From assembly GCA_963703235.1 (NCBI GenBank), contig OY969802.1, forward strand, positions 496,001-560,000: 64,000 nt of DNA, given 5' to 3'. The translations under genes and the position numbers were made by a program. Shown piece by piece: positions 1 to 8,232 of this stretch. This DNA comes from VRUE01 sp963703235. Its GTDB lineage: Bacteria; Actinomycetota; Thermoleophilia; Solirubrobacterales; 70-9. The notes beneath the pieces were generated by a model. That model searched no databases, was not told the DNA's origin, and worked only from the letters and a program-made list of their open reading frames with translations. How positions within the stretch are numbered: position 1 is the stretch's first letter; every line of letters begins with the position of its first letter.

Positions 1-792
1 GTTGTCGTAGAGCATCTTCTCGAAGTGGGGGACGAGCCAGGCGGCGTCGACCGCGTAGCGGGCGAAGCCGCCGCCGAGGTGGTCGTAGATCCCGCCCGCC
101 ATCATCGCGTCGAGCGTCAGCTCGACCAGCTCGGTCTCGCCGCGGGCCAGGAGCAGCTCCAGGGCCGAGGCGGGCGGGAACTTCGGCGCTCCGCCGAAGC
201 CGCCGCGCTCCGTGTCGGCTCCATCCCGCAGGGTCGTCAAGGCCGTGTCCAGCAGCGCCGAGCCGGGGCTCTCGGCGGCCGGCTCGATCCGCCCGATCGC
301 ACCCAGCCGGGCTCGCATCTCCGGCGCCCGCGCCCGCAGCTCGTCGCGGCGGTTGCGGTAGGCCTCGACCACCGCTTCCATCACCAGCCGGAAGCTCGGC
401 ATGCCGCGGCCCTCGTCCGGTGGGAAGTAGGTGCCGCCGTAGAAGGGCACGCCGTCGGAGTCGCAGAAGACGGTCATCGGCCAGCCGCCCTGGCCGCTCA
501 TCGCCTGCACCGCCTCCATGTAGAGGGCGTCGACGTCAGGTCGCTCCTCGCGGTCGACCTTGACGTTGACGAAGTGCTCGTTCATGTAGGCGGCGGTGTC
601 GGGATCCTCGAAGGACTCGCGCTCCATCACGTGGCACCAGTGACAGGCGGAGTAGCCGACGGAGAGCAGGAGCGGCTGGTCGAGCTGTCGGGCGTGCGCC
701 AGCGCCTCTGGCCCCCATGGGTACCAGTCCACCGGGTTGTCCCGGTGCTGGAGCAGATAGGGGCTGGTCTCCTGGGCCAAACGGTTGCCCAT
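1..792 (-). CDS. DUF255 / YyaL-type thioredoxin-domain protein (C-terminus cut by the window edge)
   Basis: The start codon (complement 790-792) and about 264 N-terminal residues are present; the gene runs off the left edge. The protein opens with MGNRLAQETSPYLLQH and has GYSACHWCHVMERESF, the CxxC-containing signature of the thioredoxin-like DUF255 domain. It continues with GGWPMTVF and GGTYFPP, also typical. Family members (YyaL, human SPATA20) are about 650-750 residues, with a thioredoxin fold followed by an alpha/alpha toroid, so more than half is outside the window. The biochemical role of the family is not settled. It is divergent from the GGDEF-EAL gene across about 130 bp. Confidence 0.85.
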   Translation of the reverse strand, partial: MGNRLAQETSPYLLQHRDNPVDWYPWGPEALAHARQLDQPLLLSVGYSACHWCHVMERESFEDPDTAAYMNEHFVNVKVDREERPDVDALYMEAVQAMSGQGGWPMTVFCDSDGVPFYGGTYFPPDEGRGMPSFRLVMEAVVEAYRNRRDELRARAPEMRARLGAIGRIEPAAESPGSALLDTALTTLRDGADTERGGFGGAPKFPPASALELLLARGETELVELTLDAMMAGGIYDHLGGGFARYAVDAAWLVPHFEKMLYDN

Positions 793-912
793 GTCCTCAC
801 CCTACCCGCGTAAAGCCGAGGCCAACTATTGGGGTGTCGGGGTCAGCGAAAGTGGGACGCAATGCCAAGTTTGGAGTGGTACGGACGATTTTCCAGGCCT
901 GCTGCATCTACA

Positions 913-928
913 TTCGCCAAGTGGCGAA
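913..928. promoter_or_regulatory. perfect inverted repeat at the start of the GGDEF-EAL gene
   Basis: TTCGCCA-AG-TGGCGAA is a perfect 7-bp inverted repeat. It overlaps the most likely GTG start (921) of the downstream cyclic-di-GMP protein. A transcription-factor operator or a start-masking hairpin are both possible. No regulator is identified. Confidence 0.4.
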
Positions 929-2333
929 AGAGCGGGTATCAGCGGCCAGCACGCCGGCGATCGAAAGCGTGCTCGAAAAGCTCGAGGCCGAGGACCGCCA
1001 GGTCGTCCTCGCTGCCCTCGAGCGCGCCGAGAGGACCGAGGCCGAGCTTCGCTACCTGGCCGACCACGACTCGCTGACCGGCCTGCTCGACCGCCGCCGC
1101 TTCCGCAACGAACTGGACCAGTACGTCTCCTTCACCGCCCGCTACGGCGGCCAGGGCGCGGTGATGATCGTCGACATCGACGGCCTCAAGGCGGTCAATG
1201 ACTCGCTCGGCCACCACGCCGGCGACAACCTGATCCGCCAGGTCGCGGCGACGATGCGCGAGCGAGTCCGCACCACCGACATCGTCGCGCGCCTCTCCGG
1301 CGACGAGTTCGCGATCCTGATTCCGCAGACCGACACGGCCGGGGCGCTGCAGCTCGGCGAAGACCTGCGCGCTCAAGTCGCCGAGAGCGCCCGCCCGGCT
1401 CCCGAGGCGGAGCCGGCGACGATCAGCGTCGGCATCACGATGTTCGGCAGCCAGGGCGACGCCGGCGCCGAGTCGGTGCTGGTCGCCGCCGACCAGGCGA
1501 TGTACCGGGCCAAGGAGGGAGGCCGCAACCAGATCGCCCTCTTCCGCGACCCCGACGAGCCCAGGCGCGACCCGCAGCGGCGCCAGACCACGGCGGCGAG
1601 GATCCGCGACGCCCTCACCGACGACCGCCTCAGCCTCCACACCCAACCGATCCGCAACCTCGCATCGGGCGGGATCGAGCGTTACGAGCTGCTGCTGCGG
1701 ATGACAAGCCCCGAGGGCGAGCTGCTGCCGGCAGCGTCGTTCATCGAGGCCGCCGAGCGCTCCGGCATGGTCCAGGAGCTGGACCGCTGGGTGGTGGCCC
1801 GCGCTCTCGAGCTGCTCGCCGACCGCGAGCGCCAGGGCAAGCCGCTCTCGCTGCACATCAACCTCTCCGGCGCCTCGGTCACCGACGTCTCGGTGCTCGA
1901 GTTCATCGAGCGACGGCTCGACGAAGGTGGGGCCGATCCGACCAGCTGCACCTTCGAGATCACCGAGACGGCCAACGTCTACGACTACGAGGCGGCCGCC
2001 GGCTTCGCCGACCGGCTCACCGACTTCGGCTGCCAGGTCGCGATCGACGACTACGGCGCCGGCTTCGGGCCCTTCCACTACCTGAAGCGGATTCCCTTCG
2101 ACCTGATCAAGATCGACGGCTCGTTCGTCCGCGACATGCCGCGCAGCGACGCCGACCAGCTGACCGTGCAGGCGATCGTCCAGATCGCGCGGGGCCTCGG
2201 CAAGACGACGATCGCCGAGTACGTCCAGGACGACATCACCGCCCAGATGCTGCGCGAGTACGGGGTCGACATGGCGCAGGGCTTTCACCTGGGCCGGCCG
2301 ATGGACCTCGACGAGGCACTGCTCGCAGCGTAG
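921..2333 (+). CDS. GGDEF-EAL cyclic-di-GMP turnover protein
   Basis: About 470 residues from the GTG at 921; an in-frame GTG at 876 is an alternative. A short helical segment rich in Glu/Arg leads into a GGDEF domain: DHDSLTGLLDRR, DIDGLKAVND and the active-site motif SGDEF, so diguanylate cyclase activity is plausible. An EAL domain follows, with ELLLR in place of EALLR, HINLSG, FEITET, DDYGAGF, IKIDGSFV and GFHLGRP. The metal-binding acidic residues are retained, so phosphodiesterase activity is also possible. No membrane segment or sensor domain is visible, so the protein is probably cytoplasmic. It could control the exopolysaccharide genes further right, but nothing in the sequence shows this directly. 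Confidence 0.88.
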   Translation: MAKERVSAASTPAIESVLEKLEAEDRQVVLAALERAERTEAELRYLADHDSLTGLLDRRRFRNELDQYVSFTARYGGQGAVMIVDIDGLKAVNDSLGHHAGDNLIRQVAATMRERVRTTDIVARLSGDEFAILIPQTDTAGALQLGEDLRAQVAESARPAPEAEPATISVGITMFGSQGDAGAESVLVAADQAMYRAKEGGRNQIALFRDPDEPRRDPQRRQTTAARIRDALTDDRLSLHTQPIRNLASGGIERYELLLRMTSPEGELLPAASFIEAAERSGMVQELDRWVVARALELLADRERQGKPLSLHINLSGASVTDVSVLEFIERRLDEGGADPTSCTFEITETANVYDYEAAAGFADRLTDFGCQVAIDDYGAGFGPFHYLKRIPFDLIKIDGSFVRDMPRSDADQLTVQAIVQIARGLGKTTIAEYVQDDITAQMLREYGVDMAQGFHLGRPMDLDEALLAA

Positions 2334-2335
2334 GT

Positions 2336-2353
2336 CGCCCGGCTAATCGGGCG
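2336..2353. terminator. hairpin between convergent genes
   Basis: CGCCCG-GCTAAT-CGGGCG forms a 6-bp GC stem with a 6-nt loop. It fills the 24-bp gap between the convergent GGDEF-EAL and acyl-CoA synthetase genes. There is no U-tract, so it is at best a weak bidirectional terminator. Confidence 0.4.
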
Positions 2354-2357
2354 GCAG

Positions 2358-3806
2358 CTAGTCGCGGCGCAGCTCCGCCCGTTTCACCTTGCCGCTGTGC
2401 GTCTTCGGCAGCTCGGTGGCGAACTCGACGATGCGCGGGTACTTGTAGGGCGCGGTCTGGCCCCTGACGTGCTCCTGCAGCTCGCGGGCCAGCTCCTCGG
2501 AGGCGCCCTGGCCGTCGTGGAGGACGACGATCGCGCGGACGACGGCGCCGCGCTCGGGATCGGGCGCCGCGACCGCGGCCGCCTCCGCCACCGCCGGGTG
2601 CGAGACCAGGGCCGACTCCACCTCGAAGGGGCCGATCCGGTAGCCGGAGGAGAGGATCAGGTCGTCGTCGCGGCCCTCGAACCAGAGATACCCGTCCTCG
2701 TCCTCGCGGACCCGGTCGCCGGTCGGCCACCACTCGCCCTCGAAGCGCCCGCCGTCGAGGTAGCGGGCGAAGAAGGTGGGGGAGGAGCTGGCCCGCAGCT
2801 GCAGCTCGCCGTCGAGCACGCGGGTCTCCAGGCCCGGCAGCGGCCGGCCCATCGAGCCGTCGCGGGCGGGGTCGTCGGTGTCCGGGTGCATACCGGCGAT
2901 CGCGCCGGTCTCGGTCTGGCCGTAGCCGTCGCCGATCGGCAGCCCGAGCCGCTCGCGGAAGTGACGGATCGTCTCGGGCTCGATCGGCTCGCCGGCCGAG
3001 ACCAGGCGCCGCAGCGAGGGGACCGGAGCCAGCTCCGTCCGCTTGGCCAGCATCCGGTACTCGGTCGGCGCCTGGCAGAGCACGTTGACCCCCAGCTCCT
3101 CGCACAGCCGCAGCCGCTCGGCCGGCTCGAAGCGGGCGTCGTGGAGGACCGCGACGGCGCCTCCGAGCCAGGGGGCGACGAAGGCGTTGCGGCTCGACTT
3201 CGACCAGCCCGGCGCCGCCGTGCACCAGGCGATCTCGCCGTCGCGGGCGCCGAACCAGTGCTCCGCCTGCAGCCGCTGGCCGCCGAGGTAGCGCTGCGGG
3301 TAGAGGACGCCGCGCGGCTCGCCGGTCGTGCCGGAGGTGAAGACAATCGCCGCCGGGTCGCCGGGGTCGAGGTCCGCGAGCGGCGCCGGCGTCTCCTGGG
3401 CGCGGTCCTCGTCGAGGACGCGGGCGAGGTCGTCCATGTCCATGTAGGGGACCCCGTCCGGCAATTCGCCCAGGTAGCGGGTCTCGCCGACCGCGAGCTT
3501 GGGATCGGTCGCCCGCACGCGCAGCTCCAGGTCCTGGCGGCGAAGCTGCGGGTTGCAGGGCAGCGCCACCGCCCCCATCCGCCAACAGGCGAGCAGCGTC
3601 AAGACCCACTCCGGGCGGCTGCCGACGAGCGTCATGACGACGTCGCCGCGGCCGACGCCGCGGGCTGCGAGGGCGCCCGAGAGCCCAGCCGAGCGCGCGA
3701 ACAACTCGCCGAAGTGGTGCAGGCGGCGCTCGCCCGCCGCGTCGACCTCGATCAGCGCCGGCCGCGCCGCCGGAAACGCTTCGACCACGTCTTCGATGAA
3801 GTTCAC
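2358..3806 (-). CDS. AMP-forming acyl-CoA synthetase (medium-chain type)
   Basis: 482 residues with a GTG start. It belongs to the ANL adenylate-forming superfamily: P-loop FTSGTTGEPRG, adenine-binding GDGYGQTETG, hinge region PTGDR, GYRIGPFEVE, and the C-terminal catalytic Lys in PKTHSGKVKR. All residues for acyl-AMP and thioester formation appear intact. The substrate-pocket sequence (TAAPGWSKSSRNAFVAPWL) resembles acetyl-CoA synthetase-like and medium-chain (ACSM-type) members more than long-chain ligases. Substrate cannot be fixed from sequence. It is transcribed alone, convergent with the GGDEF-EAL gene. Confidence 0.85.
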   Translation of the reverse strand: MNFIEDVVEAFPAARPALIEVDAAGERRLHHFGELFARSAGLSGALAARGVGRGDVVMTLVGSRPEWVLTLLACWRMGAVALPCNPQLRRQDLELRVRATDPKLAVGETRYLGELPDGVPYMDMDDLARVLDEDRAQETPAPLADLDPGDPAAIVFTSGTTGEPRGVLYPQRYLGGQRLQAEHWFGARDGEIAWCTAAPGWSKSSRNAFVAPWLGGAVAVLHDARFEPAERLRLCEELGVNVLCQAPTEYRMLAKRTELAPVPSLRRLVSAGEPIEPETIRHFRERLGLPIGDGYGQTETGAIAGMHPDTDDPARDGSMGRPLPGLETRVLDGELQLRASSSPTFFARYLDGGRFEGEWWPTGDRVREDEDGYLWFEGRDDDLILSSGYRIGPFEVESALVSHPAVAEAAAVAAPDPERGAVVRAIVVLHDGQGASEELARELQEHVRGQTAPYKYPRIVEFATELPKTHSGKVKRAELRRD

Positions 3807-3955
3807 AGGCGGCAGTCTGCCGAACCGCGTCGGTGGGGGTCAGCGGAGCTCCGAGGAGCGAAGACAGTGAGAAGAGCGTGCGGGGGGCGCCGAAGCGCCT
3901 CCCGCCGCCACATGTGGGAACCATGTACTGCAGGGAACGGGGTAAACAATAACTG

Positions 3956-3973
3956 AGACATAGATCGATGTCT
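3956..3973. promoter_or_regulatory. inverted repeat upstream of the acyl-CoA synthetase
   Basis: AGACAT-AGATCG-ATGTCT (6-bp arms) lies about 150 bp upstream of the acyl-CoA synthetase start, in a locally AT-rich stretch of the 3807-4006 gap. The rest of the gap shows no gene. It could be an operator for this gene or part of the 3' region of the exporter gene that ends at 4007. Confidence 0.3.
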
Positions 3974-4006
3974 AGGTCGGCGTGACGCGTCGCCCGTGGG
4001 CGCGGC

Positions 4007-6184
4007 TCAGCCAGCAGCTTCGGGGGCGGTACGGGCAGGCACACCGTCGGCCGGCTCGCCCTCGGAGAATCCGAAGCGCTCCTGCAGACGACGCAGCGGG
4101 GCCGGCGCCCACCAGTTCCACTCGCCGAAGAGGCGCATCAGCGAGGGGACCAGAAGGGCACGGACGATCGTCGCGTCGATCATCACCCCGACCGCCATCC
4201 CGATTGCGATCTGCTTGACGAAGAAGACCGAGCTGACGCCGAAGGCGAGGAAGACGATGGCGATCGCCAGCGCCGCGGCGGTGATGACGCGACCGGTGCG
4301 GCCGATTCCGGTCGCGACCGCCTCCTCGTTCGAGTCGCCGAGGTCGCGTCGCTCTTTGATCCGCGCCATCACCAGCACCGCGTAGTCGGTGGCGAGGCCG
4401 AAGATGACGGCGAAGAGGAAGACCAGGCTGGTCACCTCGACTGCGGCCGGCCCGGTGTAGTCGAGCAGGCCGTCGAGCCAGCCGTCCTGGAAGGCGAGGA
4501 CGAGGATGCCCAGCGTGGCACCGAGGGTCAGCGCGTTCATCACCAGCGTCTTCAGCGGCAGCAGCACCGAGCCGGTGAGGAGGAAGAGGAGGACCAGGGT
4601 CGTCAGGGCGATGATCGCGACGACCAGCGGCGCGTGATCGAGCAGGCTCTGCTTCTGGTCGATGAAGCGGGCCGTGTTGCCGGAGACGAGCACGTCCGCG
4701 GTCCCGGGGGGATCGAGGGCACGGATCTCACGCACGGCGTCCTGCGAGGGCCCTTCGAGCGCCTGTTCGGCGGGGGCGAAGTTCGCGTACGCGACCTCGC
4801 CCGGGGCACCGCTGAATGGCGTTCCGCGACCGATTCCGTCGACGGCCTCGACCCGGTGCTGGAACGCCGCCAGCTGCGCCGGCCCGGCCGGTCCGTCGAC
4901 GGCGACGGTGACCGCTTCGGTGACGTCGCGCGGGTAGTGAGCTTCCAGGTAGCGGTAGGCGTCGTAGGAGGGTTGCCCGGGCGGCACCGCTTCGGAGCTG
5001 GGCCCGGTCAGCGTCGTCCACAGCAGCGGTGCGGCGCAGGCGAGGAGCAGCGCCGAGCTGGCCAGGGCGACGCTGACCGGGCGCCGCATCACCCCGCGCG
5101 CCAACCGGTACCACCCGTCTGAGGTATCGGAGACGGCGGGGCCGCGGCGAATCGAGAAGGCGTCGATGCGGGTTCCGAGCAGCGCCAACAGCGAGGGGAC
5201 GACGAGGATCGCCAGCAGCGCCGAGAAGACGGCGACGGTGGTGCCGGCGACCGCCATCGAGTAGAGGAAGCGCTGCGGCATCACGATCAGGGCCGCCATC
5301 GCCGCGGCGACGGTGAGGCCGGAGAAGAGCACGGTGCGGCCAGCGGTGCGAACGGTGCGGCGGTGGGCCTCCCGCGAGGCGCCGCCGCGCCCGATCTCCT
5401 CGCGGTAGCGCGAGACCATCAGCAGGGCGTAGTCGACGGCGAGGCCGAGGCTGAGCCCGGTGGCGATGTTGAGCGCGAAGAGGGAGGTGTCGGTGAAGCT
5501 CGCCATCACCCGCAGCACCAGCAGGGTGCCGACGATCGAGATCACCCCCAGCAGCAGCGGGATCGAGGCGGCGACGACGCCGCGGAAGACGAAGAGGAGC
5601 AGCAGGGCCAGGACCGGGAAGGCGATCAGCTCGGACTTGGTCAGGTCCTCGCGGGTCTGGTCGTTGGTCTCGTTGAAGCCGGGAGCGAAGCCGCCCATCG
5701 CGACGTCGAGCGAGCTGGAGGCGGCGAGCGGCTCGACGCCTTCGGCGGCGACCCCGCCGGCGTCCTCGATGTCCTCGGTGGAGAGGTGCGCGGTCAGCGC
5801 CAGCGATTCGCCGTCGGCAGCGATCAGCGCCGCGCCGGCGCGGCGGTCGCGCAGCGGGTTGACGACCGTGCCGACGTGCTCGACCCCTTCCATCCCGCGA
5901 GTGAGCCGGCCGACCTCGCGCCGCACAGACGGGCTCGCCATGTCGAGACGACCGCCGTTCGGGGAGCGCACGACCAGGACGATCGCCGGGTTCGGGTCGT
6001 AGCCGAGCGAGTCGCGCATCAGCCGCGTTGCCCGCTCGCTCTCGGAGGCGGAGTCGGTGAAGCCCGCGGCTTTGAGGTGGCTCTCGACGTCTTTGCCGAC
6101 CGCCCCCGCGATCAGGACGAAGACCGCGACCGCCGCGAGGACCAGCTTCGGGTGCTTCCAGGTCAGATCGGCGACGCGGTTCAT
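4007..6184 (-). CDS. MMPL family RND-type transporter
   Basis: 725 residues with the two-fold repeated RND architecture: an N-terminal membrane helix, a large extracytoplasmic loop (about residues 35-170), helices 2-6, a second loop, then helices 7-12. The conserved proton-relay segments are visible as GLSLGLAVDYALLMVSRYRE in the first half and GLATDYAVLVMARIKE in the second. MMPL proteins export lipids, lipoglycans or drugs across the inner membrane. The gene is divergent from an HxlR-family regulator 141 bp away, which is likely to control it. No ribosome-binding site is visible before the ATG. The substrate is unknown. Confidence 0.88.
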   Translation of the reverse strand: MNRVADLTWKHPKLVLAAVAVFVLIAGAVGKDVESHLKAAGFTDSASESERATRLMRDSLGYDPNPAIVLVVRSPNGGRLDMASPSVRREVGRLTRGMEGVEHVGTVVNPLRDRRAGAALIAADGESLALTAHLSTEDIEDAGGVAAEGVEPLAASSSLDVAMGGFAPGFNETNDQTREDLTKSELIAFPVLALLLLFVFRGVVAASIPLLLGVISIVGTLLVLRVMASFTDTSLFALNIATGLSLGLAVDYALLMVSRYREEIGRGGASREAHRRTVRTAGRTVLFSGLTVAAAMAALIVMPQRFLYSMAVAGTTVAVFSALLAILVVPSLLALLGTRIDAFSIRRGPAVSDTSDGWYRLARGVMRRPVSVALASSALLLACAAPLLWTTLTGPSSEAVPPGQPSYDAYRYLEAHYPRDVTEAVTVAVDGPAGPAQLAAFQHRVEAVDGIGRGTPFSGAPGEVAYANFAPAEQALEGPSQDAVREIRALDPPGTADVLVSGNTARFIDQKQSLLDHAPLVVAIIALTTLVLLFLLTGSVLLPLKTLVMNALTLGATLGILVLAFQDGWLDGLLDYTGPAAVEVTSLVFLFAVIFGLATDYAVLVMARIKERRDLGDSNEEAVATGIGRTGRVITAAALAIAIVFLAFGVSSVFFVKQIAIGMAVGVMIDATIVRALLVPSLMRLFGEWNWWAPAPLRRLQERFGFSEGEPADGVPARTAPEAAG

Positions 6185-6291
6185 TCGGGGAGATCAACGC
6201 AGCTGGCGGGGCCGATGTGAGATGGGCCTCGTGGGACCGGGAAGTGGGAGATGACCATCGGCGCGACTGTACCAGAATTCCAAGCAGTCAC

Positions 6292-6319
6292 TTTGAATTT
6301 CAAATTAACACGCTAGAAT
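6292..6319 (+). promoter_or_regulatory. operator-promoter of the HxlR gene (probably leaderless)
   Basis: TTTGAA-T-TTCAAA (6292-6304) is a perfect palindrome with a one-base centre. A -10 hexamer TAGAAT follows at 6314-6319, and the ATG lies at 6326, 6 bases further. Transcription would start at or next to the ATG. The palindrome covers the -35 position, so bound repressor would block the promoter. It is also positioned to act on the divergent MMPL gene. Confidence 0.55.
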
Positions 6320-6325
6320 CGAGCT

Positions 6326-6997
6326 ATGACGCGTCGCCACTACGGTCAGTCGTGCAGCGTCGCCGGCGCCCTCGACCGGATCGGGGAGCGCTGGTCGCTG
6401 CTGATCGTGCGCGAGCTGCTGCTCGGCCCGCTGCGCTTCTCGGACCTTGCCCGGGGCGTCGGCGGCGCCCCGACCGACGTGCTCACCAAGCGACTGCGGG
6501 ACATGGAGGCCGACGGAATCGTGCGTCGCCGCCAGCTCGATCCGCCGGCATCGGCGACCGTCTACGAGCTGACCGAGCTTGGCCGGGGGCTGGAGGCGCC
6601 ACTGCTCGAGCTGGGCCGCTGGGGCCTCAACTTCTTCCAGATCGAGGACGTGCCGGGGATCGAATCCTCCTGGCTGCCGAACTCGCTGCGGGTGATCCTG
6701 CGACCGCCACCCGAGACCGAGCTGACCCTGCAGCTGCACAGCGAGGGCCAGGCGTTCCGCCTGCGAGTCGAGGACGGCGCGATCGCTGCCGAGCGCGGTG
6801 AGGCCGATGACCCCGACCTCACCCTGTCCGGCGCGCCGCGCGACGTGATCGCCGTACTGGTCGCCGGCGAGGTCGGGGAGGAGGGCGTCGAGATCGAGGG
6901 CAGCCACGCCGCGCTGGAGCAGCTGCGGGCGATGGTCAGTCTGCCCGACCGCCTACGCGAGGACGCCCTCGCCGAGGCCGGGGCCGCCGCCGGCTAG
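6326..6997 (+). CDS. HxlR-family transcriptional regulator with C-terminal SCP2-like domain
   Basis: 223 residues. Residues 1-95 form the HxlR winged helix: CSVAGALDRIGERWSLLIVRELLLGPLRF, then VLTKRLRDMEADGIVRR and VYELTELGRGL. Residues about 115-215 resemble a sterol-carrier/SCP2-like ligand pocket (ELTLQLHSEGQAFRLRVEDG and DPDLTLSGAPRDVIAVLVAGE), suggesting that a hydrophobic small molecule is sensed. It is divergent from the MMPL exporter, a regulator-transporter arrangement. Its TAG stop shares the bases CTAG with the stop of the convergent ferredoxin gene. Confidence 0.85.
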   Translation: MTRRHYGQSCSVAGALDRIGERWSLLIVRELLLGPLRFSDLARGVGGAPTDVLTKRLRDMEADGIVRRRQLDPPASATVYELTELGRGLEAPLLELGRWGLNFFQIEDVPGIESSWLPNSLRVILRPPPETELTLQLHSEGQAFRLRVEDGAIAAERGEADDPDLTLSGAPRDVIAVLVAGEVGEEGVEIEGSHAALEQLRAMVSLPDRLREDALAEAGAAAG

Positions 6998-7239
6998 GCG
7001 AGCTCGGTGCCGTCGTAGAGCTTCTTGACGTGCACGGCGCCCGCGGGCGCGGCTTCGATGCAGAGGCGACAGAGGACGCACTCGTCGAGGTTCTCCGCGG
7101 CGATCTCGACCTTGCCGCCGGCGTCCACGAAGATGTCGACGGGGCAGACTTCTTCCAGCTTCTTGGCCAGCTCGGCGTCGCCGGCGACGGACTCGTCGAC
7201 CTCGACCTCGATGAAGACCTTGCTCAGCGTCTCGGCCAT
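6994..7239 (-). CDS. small FixX-like [4Fe-4S] ferredoxin
   Basis: 81 residues. Cysteines are at 32 (CPVDIF), 54, 57 and 60 (ECVLCRLC), the spacing seen in FixX-type single-cluster ferredoxins. The second CxxxCP of bacterial 2[4Fe-4S] ferredoxins is absent. The start overlaps the stop of the upstream CoA-ligase alpha gene as TGATG, so the two are translationally coupled. FixX proteins normally sit with ETF:quinone oxidoreductase; here the partner is an acyl-CoA ligase pair, which is unusual. Electron donor and acceptor are unknown. Confidence 0.75.
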   Translation of the reverse strand: MAETLSKVFIEVEVDESVAGDAELAKKLEEVCPVDIFVDAGGKVEIAAENLDECVLCRLCIEAAPAGAVHVKKLYDGTELA

Positions 7240-8156
7240 CAGGCGGCGACCCCCAGCTTCTGCTTGACCGCGTCGGGGATCTCGTCGATCCGCTCGACGA
7301 CGCGGATCCCGGCCGCTTCGAGGCGGGCGATCTTCTCCGTCGCCGTGTCCTCCACGCCCTCGACGATCGTGCCCGCGTGACCGAAGCTCATCCCCTTCAT
7401 CTCCTCGTCGTCCATGAACTTGCCGGCCATGAAAGCGACGATCGGCAGGCGTGAGTCGTTCTCCTTTACCCATTCGGAGAGCTGGGCCTCCATCCGCCCG
7501 CCCGGCTCCGTGTAGATGACGATCGCCTGCGTCTCCTCGTCGGCCTCGAAGTAAGGCATCAGCTCGGCGTAGGTCGAGCCGATGATCGCGTCGCCGCCGA
7601 TCGAGACCGCGGTCGAGACGCCGAGCCCGGCCTGGGTCAGCGAGGAGGAGATCTCCGTCGTCATCCCGCCGGAGCGGCTCATCACCCCGACCGGGCCCGG
7701 GGCGTAGGCCTTGGCGGCGTCTTTGGCGGGGCCGCCGATGCCGCCCATCTTGCAGACCTCGGGGACGATCAGGCCGAGGCAGTTGGGGCCGATGATCCGC
7801 GCCCCGCGCATCTCGGCCAGCTCGACCATCTGGGCGACGTCGCGGCGTGGGATCCGCTCGGTGACGATCACGATCAGCTCGATCCCGTTCTCGATCGCCT
7901 CCAGCACCGCGTCCTTGGTGAAGGCGGGGGGGACGGTGACGACCGAGCCGTCCACCGGGGCGCCGTGGTTCTCGACCGCCTGGGCGACGGTGTCGAAGAC
8001 CGGCACCCCGTGCACCTCGCGCCCCTTGCGGCCGGGCGTCACCCCGCCGACCACCATGGAGCCGTAGTCGAGGCACTCGCGGGTCAGGTTGACCGCCTCG
8101 CGCCCGGTGATTCCCTGGACGATAAAGGTCGTCTCCTTCGAGAGCAGGATGCTCAT
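7239..8156 (-). CDS. sucD: succinate-CoA ligase (ADP-forming) alpha-subunit family protein
   Basis: 305 residues. The CoA-binding Rossmann domain begins with IVQGITGREA; CoA-site residues lie in VTPGRKG and VPPAFTKDAV. The ligase domain contains the phosphohistidine motif SFGHAG (His260). Length and motifs match SucD. With the beta subunit upstream (76 bp apart) it forms an ATP-dependent acyl-CoA ligase, most simply the TCA-cycle succinyl-CoA synthetase. The beta subunit departs from the canonical sequence, and a malyl-CoA lyase gene lies 8 kb away, so a malate-CoA ligase role is an alternative that sequence alone does not exclude. Confidence 0.75.
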   Translation of the reverse strand: MSILLSKETTFIVQGITGREAVNLTRECLDYGSMVVGGVTPGRKGREVHGVPVFDTVAQAVENHGAPVDGSVVTVPPAFTKDAVLEAIENGIELIVIVTERIPRRDVAQMVELAEMRGARIIGPNCLGLIVPEVCKMGGIGGPAKDAAKAYAPGPVGVMSRSGGMTTEISSSLTQAGLGVSTAVSIGGDAIIGSTYAELMPYFEADEETQAIVIYTEPGGRMEAQLSEWVKENDSRLPIVAFMAGKFMDDEEMKGMSFGHAGTIVEGVEDTATEKIARLEAAGIRVVERIDEIPDAVKQKLGVAA

Positions 8157-8232
8157 GCGCCCTCACTGAGTTTGTCTTTTTCCGTGCATGGCGCGGGTAA
8201 CGACAAAGTCAGCACATTGCGAACCGGCGCGC

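Noticed and set aside
939..2288. 449-residue minus-strand frame opposite the GGDEF-EAL gene
   Set aside because: The plus strand has a full set of GGDEF and EAL motifs; the minus frame has none.
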